Source: Picocystis sp. L7 | Taxonomy: Eukaryota > Chlorophyta > Picocystophyceae > Picocystales > Picocystaceae | Direction: 5' to 3' | Length of the DNA stretch: 64,000 nucleotides | Assembly (NCBI GenBank): GCA_020975725.1 | Contig: QXJR01000008.1 | Location: 434,001 to 498,000 of the forward strand | In this document: piece after piece, positions 59,557-64,000 of the stretch | Layout: each line of letters starts with the position of its first letter | How positions within the stretch are numbered: position 1 is the first letter of the stretch | The notes under the pieces: model-generated | Told to the model about the DNA's origin: nothing | The model's input: the letters and a program-made list of their open reading frames with translations, nothing else | Database searches by the model: none | Made by a program: the position numbers and the translations under genes

Positions 59557-59733
59557 GACGCGTGTGATATCATGGATAGTGTTAGACGCAGTATCACCTG
59601 AAGATTTATTAGTTGTTACGGAATAACATGGCCTTAGGGGCGGCCACGAATTGGTCCAGAACTCGAAGTTCGAGTGGGGTGCCGCCACATGCTGCCAATT
59701 GCAACTCCAGCTCCCTCTCTTTATTTGAAGAAC

Positions 59734-60461
59734 CTATTGAGCTACACCTCCGGTCGGGGGTGCTTTCTCCCCGGCTGCCTTCTTCTCTGCCTCGATCTCC
59801 TTCTTCAAGGCTTCTAACCTGGTCCTTTCATCTTCCAGGAGCAGCTTCTCTACCAGGAGCCTTTCGTCTAAGCTCAAGCCCAGTGCAGGGTCCATCTTAC
59901 GTTCCATCGCTTGCAACCGTTTCGCTTGTCCGTCTAGGTTCTTGGTGAACTCGTTCACTTTCCTAATGCAAGTATTTTTCCAAGCCTGGCGTCGCGGCAC
60001 AACCAGGTACGCGTTGGTGTATCCCTCCGTCTCGTCGTAGTCCGCTTCCTCCGGTTCTTCCGACAGGAACACCTGTTGGGCGGTCCGGAGAGGATCGTCA
60101 GCCTTCGCGTTCGCACCCTTCCTTTTGGGTCCAGGTCTCGCACGTCCTCGTCTTCGTCGTGGCTCACGTGGAAGGGAAGAAGCCGCTCGCACGCGTCTTC
60201 CAGGTCGACGAAAGGTTTGCTGACGTCCGGTTGGGTGGCTTTCCTGCAGTCTTCCACGGCCTGTTCTCGTATGCCTACGACCAGATTCCTTTCGGGCACG
60301 TATTGGGCCTTCCACACCTCCTGTTCGCCTTGTTGCTGCGTTCTGTGCGGTCGGACGCGATCCGTCGGTCCGGTCAGTCCCTTTCTTCCCTTCCCCACCA
60401 CGTCTTCCCACCCTTCCTCCCTTCCTTTGGGGCTCCCTTTCGCGCACCTTGCGACCGGCAT
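59734..60461 (-). CDS. GLTSCR1/BICRA-domain protein (BRIP-like SWI/SNF subunit), one intron
   Basis: Exon 1 60461-60168 and exon 2 60072-59734 give about 210 residues; the 95-nt intron is GTGAGC...CAACAG. Splicing joins KPFVDLEDACERLLPFH to VFLSEEPEEADYDE, matching the GLTSCR1 domain core (LEDAxxRLLPYHVFQ). The C-terminal half is helical (NAYLVVPRRQAWKNTCIRKV, SLDERLLVEKLLLEDERTRL) as in the domain, and ends in an Ala/Lys tail. In plants the BRIP proteins with this domain are core subunits of BRAHMA-class SWI/SNF complexes. The N-terminal ~50 residues are basic and unmatched. An AATAAA lies on the minus strand at 59725-59720, just past the stop. Confidence 0.8.
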
Positions 60462-62291
60462 GACGTGCCACGTGCGCGCCTGCCTGCACGTCCACCCTTC
60501 CCTTCGCACCGTGTCGCCTCGGGGTGCCCAGGACGCCCCTTACAAACCCGGTTCGAAAGGGAAACGCGTTCCCAATCGATCCCCCGATGATCGGAACGAT
60601 CGAAAGGGAGGTGGTCCTTCGAACCGTCCCTCACCCTGGCGTTGTTGCTGTTGTTGTTGGACGAGAGAGATGGATGGTGCTCCCCCGCCATTCGTTGCTT
60701 GGGTAGACCCTTCCAAACGCACGTGCAGGCGAGTCCCAAAACACCAGGTTCCCATGGCGAGTGCATGGGTGCCACAGGTTGCCGCGCTCATCCGATTCCC
60801 TCGTTGGCCCACCCGCGGTGCCAACACGGCAGCACCGAGCGTCCACCCTTGTCTCTCCCACTCACCTCGGACATGCCAATGGATCCCCTCCATCGGGGTG
60901 TGGCAGTGCTGCCGTGTTCCATGCAATCCACGTTCCCTATGATCTCCATGCTGCTGCACAGGGATGACCCACTCGGATCCCATCCGAGAGTCGGACCCTC
61001 CTCGCTGCAGATGGGAGTATCTTCTCCACCCTGGGGGGACCCGAGTGCACCACCCCGGATGAGACCGAGGGTACGACCCATGGACCGTCCAATCGAACCC
61101 AAGGAACCCGGGTCAAGGGTTCCTTCTGGAAGAGAAGGGAGGAGACCGAGGCAACCCCACGAACCAGAGGTGTCGCCATGCATCTCGACGACATGGACGC
61201 GGTCTAGCGTCTCGTGACTCCGGATCGAACGACAGCAAGGCCACAAGACGGGATCCGAAGCGGAGGACGGGAGGTTCCCATCCGTGGACGGACGAGATCC
61301 ACGAGCGTTCGCCACGGAAGATCGTCGAGACGTACGTCCACGCCACGTTCGAGAACGGTTCCGAACCACGAGGCTCTCCGTCCTGCTGGTGAATGCGGAA
61401 AGTGGATGCGTGCCATGCGCCATGCACCGACAGACCCGTGGCGCTCGCACACGGACGACGTCTCAAATTGGAATGGTGTGGCGTCGGGAACAGGTTGGCG
61501 TGGACTTTCGTTCGCCAACCCAACAAAGCACGCTTCGGATTTCAACTGCACGTGCCACCTCTGCCTTCGAGAGATGGCCATCGAGCTCCGAAGATCGCCA
61601 TTCGTTGCGCCGCGACCTTCCTGCTGGACCCTCGTTCGTGCTCAGGAGCGTATGGAAGGGGACGAGGCGCACCGTTCCGGCGGAAAGCTTCGAACTTGGC
61701 TTGCAAGCGCGCACACGTCCACGAAATCGCATGGGAAACGCCACGAATGGGACATTCGCCACGAAGCCTGAGACGAAGGCCGACGCACGTACAGTAGCCT
61801 CCAGTGCGTCCCACGCTTCACCTCGAACCGTCGCTCCTCCGGTTCCTCTTCGAGACCGCCCATCTCTCATGGACGTTCGGCCGTCCACACGAAAGCTCGC
61901 CTGCCGCAGGAACCTGCACGGAAGGAGCTGCGAAGCGCACCAGTCGGAAGCGCACCGTCGACGATGGCCGTTGCCGCACCTCGTGCCACCCATCCGTCCC
62001 CTCCTTCGTCGGTGCCCGCAGAGGATCCTAGGGTCCGGACCGGGGAACCTCGTCGGGGATCGGCGTCGGTCGGGAGGGAATCTCGACCGACACTCGTGGA
62101 CGTTTTCGACGACGCTGGTCGCTTGTACGCGCGGCTTCCAATCGAAAGGAATCGACTTGGGCGTCGAAACCGAAGCCATCCGGTGGATGGAAACGCACTG
62201 TCCACTCGTGCATCGCGTCGAAAGGGTGGAAGATCGATCGAGGTGAAGCGAAGGCAGGAGCGAAGCCGCTTCCAGCATCGCCCACCCCGCC
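60462..62291. other. GC-rich stretch without a supported gene
   Basis: This 1.83-kb region lies between head-to-head starts. Long overlapping frames exist on both strands (for example 61284-62246 plus and 61463-62374 minus), but all are Arg/Ser/Pro-rich with no recognisable domain, as expected from GC-rich non-coding DNA. Near 60546-60626 are two TTCGAA-type motifs (CCCGGTTCGAAAGGG and CCTTCGAACC). A short gene cannot be excluded. Confidence 0.4.
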
Positions 62292-63737
62292 ATGAAGGCG
62301 CGACGAGGAAGGAAGGACGATGGCAGCACGGAACTTCCGTCCGCGGAAAACGGTAAGGAAGAGGTTCTCACCATGAAACTGAAAGCTCAAAGGAGCTGGA
62401 CGGACGTATCCAAGCCAACCAACGCTGGACCATGGGGACTCGAAGGATGCCTCGCTGGAGCCTTGTACGATGTCGGGGTGATCCTGATCATGGTCATGAC
62501 TCCAATCATTAGCTTTCTGATCTGGTACACCATCTTTCACCAAGATGGTTCGGTGGGAAACTTGTGCGGGCTTCTGCGAAGGAAAGGCGGGGTCGACATG
62601 ATTTGGAAAGCGTGCCCTTCCCCACTCAACGGGAAAGCATGGCAGATCATCGCTACCTTCTCCCTCCTACAGGTGTTCTTTCAAGTGTTTCTGCCCGGCA
62701 AAACAGTTGAAGGCCCCGTCACTCCGAAAGGGAACATACCCAAATATGTGGATAATGGATTCTTGAGCTACGTTCTCACCAACGCACTCCTGCTCTCTAC
62801 GTGGAAGCTCGGCGTGTTCTGTCCTTCCTCTGTGTACGACCTGATGGGTGAAATCATTGCAGCGCTGTGTTTGGGCGGTTTTGCCCTCTGCATTCTGTTG
62901 AACTTGAAAGGAAGATACATGCCTTCAAGCAGTGACCATGGGAGCACAGGCAGTTTCATTTTGGATTTCTACTGGGGGTTGGAGTTGTATCCACGCCTTG
63001 GAGCCCTGGACATCAAGCAGTTTACCAACTGCAGGTTTGGAATGATGAGCTGGGAAGTCCTCATCTTGTGCTATGCCATCAAGCAGTACGAATTTTATGG
63101 CTTCCTCAGCGATTCAATGATTGTGAGCACAACGTTGATGACAATATACAACACGAAATTCTTTCTGTGGGAATCTGGATATTGGAGGTCCATGGACATT
63201 ATGCACGATCGTGCAGGGTATTACCTTTGCTGGGGGTGTATAACCTGGATACCTGCATTCTACACGTCTCCTGTGATGTACTTGGTTCATCATCCGGTGC
63301 ATCTTGGTGGATACCTTGCATCCTTGTACCTCCTGCTTGGCTGCATATGCATTTTTGTGAACTTCCAAGCAGATATGCAACGTCACAATTTCCGTGCCAC
63401 GCATGGGCAGACCAAGATTTGGGGTCGCACGCCCAGGAAAATTGTGGCTTCCTACAAGACAGAGGACGGGGAAAGGAAGAGGACGTTGCTATTGGCTTCA
63501 GGTTGGTGGGGCGTTGCTCGTCACTTTCACTACGTCCCTGAGGTCTTGGGTGCATTTTTTTGGTCTGCACCGGCGTTGTGGACCCACTTGACTCCTTATT
63601 TGTACGTATTGTACTTGGCTTTGGTTTTGTTGGATCGTGCTCATCGTGACGACCGCCGTTGCTCTTCCAAGTATGGCAAGCATTGGGGGCAGTACTGTCG
63701 TTTGGTGCCATGGAAGATGTTGCCAGGGGTGTGGTGA
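62292..63737 (+). CDS. DWF5: Sterol delta-7 reductase (DWF5/DHCR7)
   Basis: 481 residues, slightly longer than plant DWF5 (~430). The enzyme reduces the C7-C8 double bond of sterol intermediates (7-dehydrocholesterol type) in the ER using NADPH. About nine membrane helices are visible. Family landmarks: FILDFYWGLELYPRLGALDI with KQFTNCRFGMMSWEVL, the GYYLCWGCITWIPAFYTSPV helix, the NADPH-side QADMQRHNFRATHGQTKIWG, LLLASGWWGVARHFHYVPE, and the C-terminal RAHRDDRRCSSKYGKHWGQY followed by CRLVPWKMLPGVW. The last block is diagnostic of the DHCR7/LBR reductases. The N-terminal ~45 residues are basic and hydrophilic, probably cytosolic. The ATG at 62292 is the first in frame after upstream stops. 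Confidence 0.95.
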   Translation: MKARRGRKDDGSTELPSAENGKEEVLTMKLKAQRSWTDVSKPTNAGPWGLEGCLAGALYDVGVILIMVMTPIISFLIWYTIFHQDGSVGNLCGLLRRKGGVDMIWKACPSPLNGKAWQIIATFSLLQVFFQVFLPGKTVEGPVTPKGNIPKYVDNGFLSYVLTNALLLSTWKLGVFCPSSVYDLMGEIIAALCLGGFALCILLNLKGRYMPSSSDHGSTGSFILDFYWGLELYPRLGALDIKQFTNCRFGMMSWEVLILCYAIKQYEFYGFLSDSMIVSTTLMTIYNTKFFLWESGYWRSMDIMHDRAGYYLCWGCITWIPAFYTSPVMYLVHHPVHLGGYLASLYLLLGCICIFVNFQADMQRHNFRATHGQTKIWGRTPRKIVASYKTEDGERKRTLLLASGWWGVARHFHYVPEVLGAFFWSAPALWTHLTPYLYVLYLALVLLDRAHRDDRRCSSKYGKHWGQYCRLVPWKMLPGVW

Positions 63738-64000
63738 ACCGCCTGCATCCATGGCAACCGGTGCTCCTCGCGACTTGGGAACGTCTCGAACGCCGACCTT
63801 GGGAAAGTCCGAAGCTATCGATGTAATCATCGATACGTGTTTTGCGTCGTATCGATCCGATTTCCCGTTTCCATCGACATCTCCAGCTTCGGTGGTCTCC
63901 CTCCTCCACGCTCCGTGTCGCCTCCTTCCCGAGTCTGAAGTCTCGAGTCCAGTCTTCGCCGCGGTTCTCTCGGCATCGACCGTCGAGGACCGTGCTGCGG
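63738..64000. other. 3' flank of the sterol reductase, right edge
   Basis: 263 bp without a frame of interest. It contains an imperfect inverted repeat of ATCGATG/CATCGAT type (63815-63834) and further GTATCGAT copies. It is presumably the 3' UTR and start of the next intergenic region; the window ends here. Confidence 0.35.

Noticed and set aside
60073-60116. 44-nt intron in the GLTSCR1-like gene
   Set aside because: A 95-nt intron with a GTGAGC donor (60167) restores the domain core better and fits the other introns.
61284-62374. Long frames of 300-320 codons on both strands
   Set aside because: Arg/Ser/Pro-rich translations with no domain, overlapping each other on opposite strands; typical of GC-rich non-coding DNA.

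Overview
The window is nuclear DNA of a small photosynthetic eukaryote, most likely a green (Viridiplantae) microalga with a compact, intron-poor genome. About half of the 35 protein genes called here encode plastid-directed proteins: a D1-type C-terminal processing peptidase, plastid SecY, carotenoid isomerase, plastid ribosomal protein L1, a CGL160-like ATP-synthase assembly factor, mTERF, PPR and pseudouridine-synthase proteins. Others point to the plant lineage: a sterol delta-7 reductase (DWF5 type), an AREB/ABF-like bZIP factor and plant-type GlnRS. Most genes are single open frames. Thirteen short introns (57-203 nt) could be placed from protein continuity, almost all in the first ~100 codons, with donors mostly GTGMG. 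AATAAA follows many genes. The species is not identified; picocystophyte or chloropicophyte-like prasinophytes would fit.

Layout. 0.9-5.3 kb: a JmjC-like/TPR protein (-), a DEDDy exonuclease (+), and a small plastid membrane protein (-) whose frame contains an in-frame UGA followed by a SECIS-like element in the 3' UTR: a probable selenoprotein and the main finding. 5.6-13.6 kb: CtpA, a DUF1995 protein, gamma-glutamyltransferase, a GNAT acetyltransferase and a CGL160-like protein. 13.8-20.6 kb: Deg/HtrA protease, plastid SecY, a double GST-N/glutaredoxin protein, a small lumenal protein, CRTISO. 20.9-32.5 kb: TMEM184/LAZ1-like protein, HGH1, an SDN/REX exonuclease, an acidic unknown, L1, Era GTPase, TMA7, complex I B14 (NDUFA6), a coiled-coil unknown and the bZIP. 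34.6-50.7 kb: a plastid-type ABC transporter, a P4-ATPase flippase, GlnRS, a divergent ribose-5-phosphate isomerase homologue and a three-repeat paladin-like protein. 53-64 kb: an organelle-RNA group (PIN, PPR, RsuA-type pseudouridine synthase, mTERF), a PAAT-like protein, a GLTSCR1/BRIP-like SWI/SNF subunit and the sterol reductase.

Genes alternate strands, giving many head-to-head pairs with intergenic regions of 100-900 bp and tail-to-tail pairs 30-110 bp apart. The head-to-head regions repeatedly contain palindromes centred on TTCGAA, a candidate promoter element. Longer gene-poor stretches lie at 1-900, 8.3-9.6, 32.5-34.6, 44.0-45.3, 50.7-53.1 and 60.5-62.3 kb. No rRNA, tRNA, CRISPR or prokaryotic operon structure was seen.
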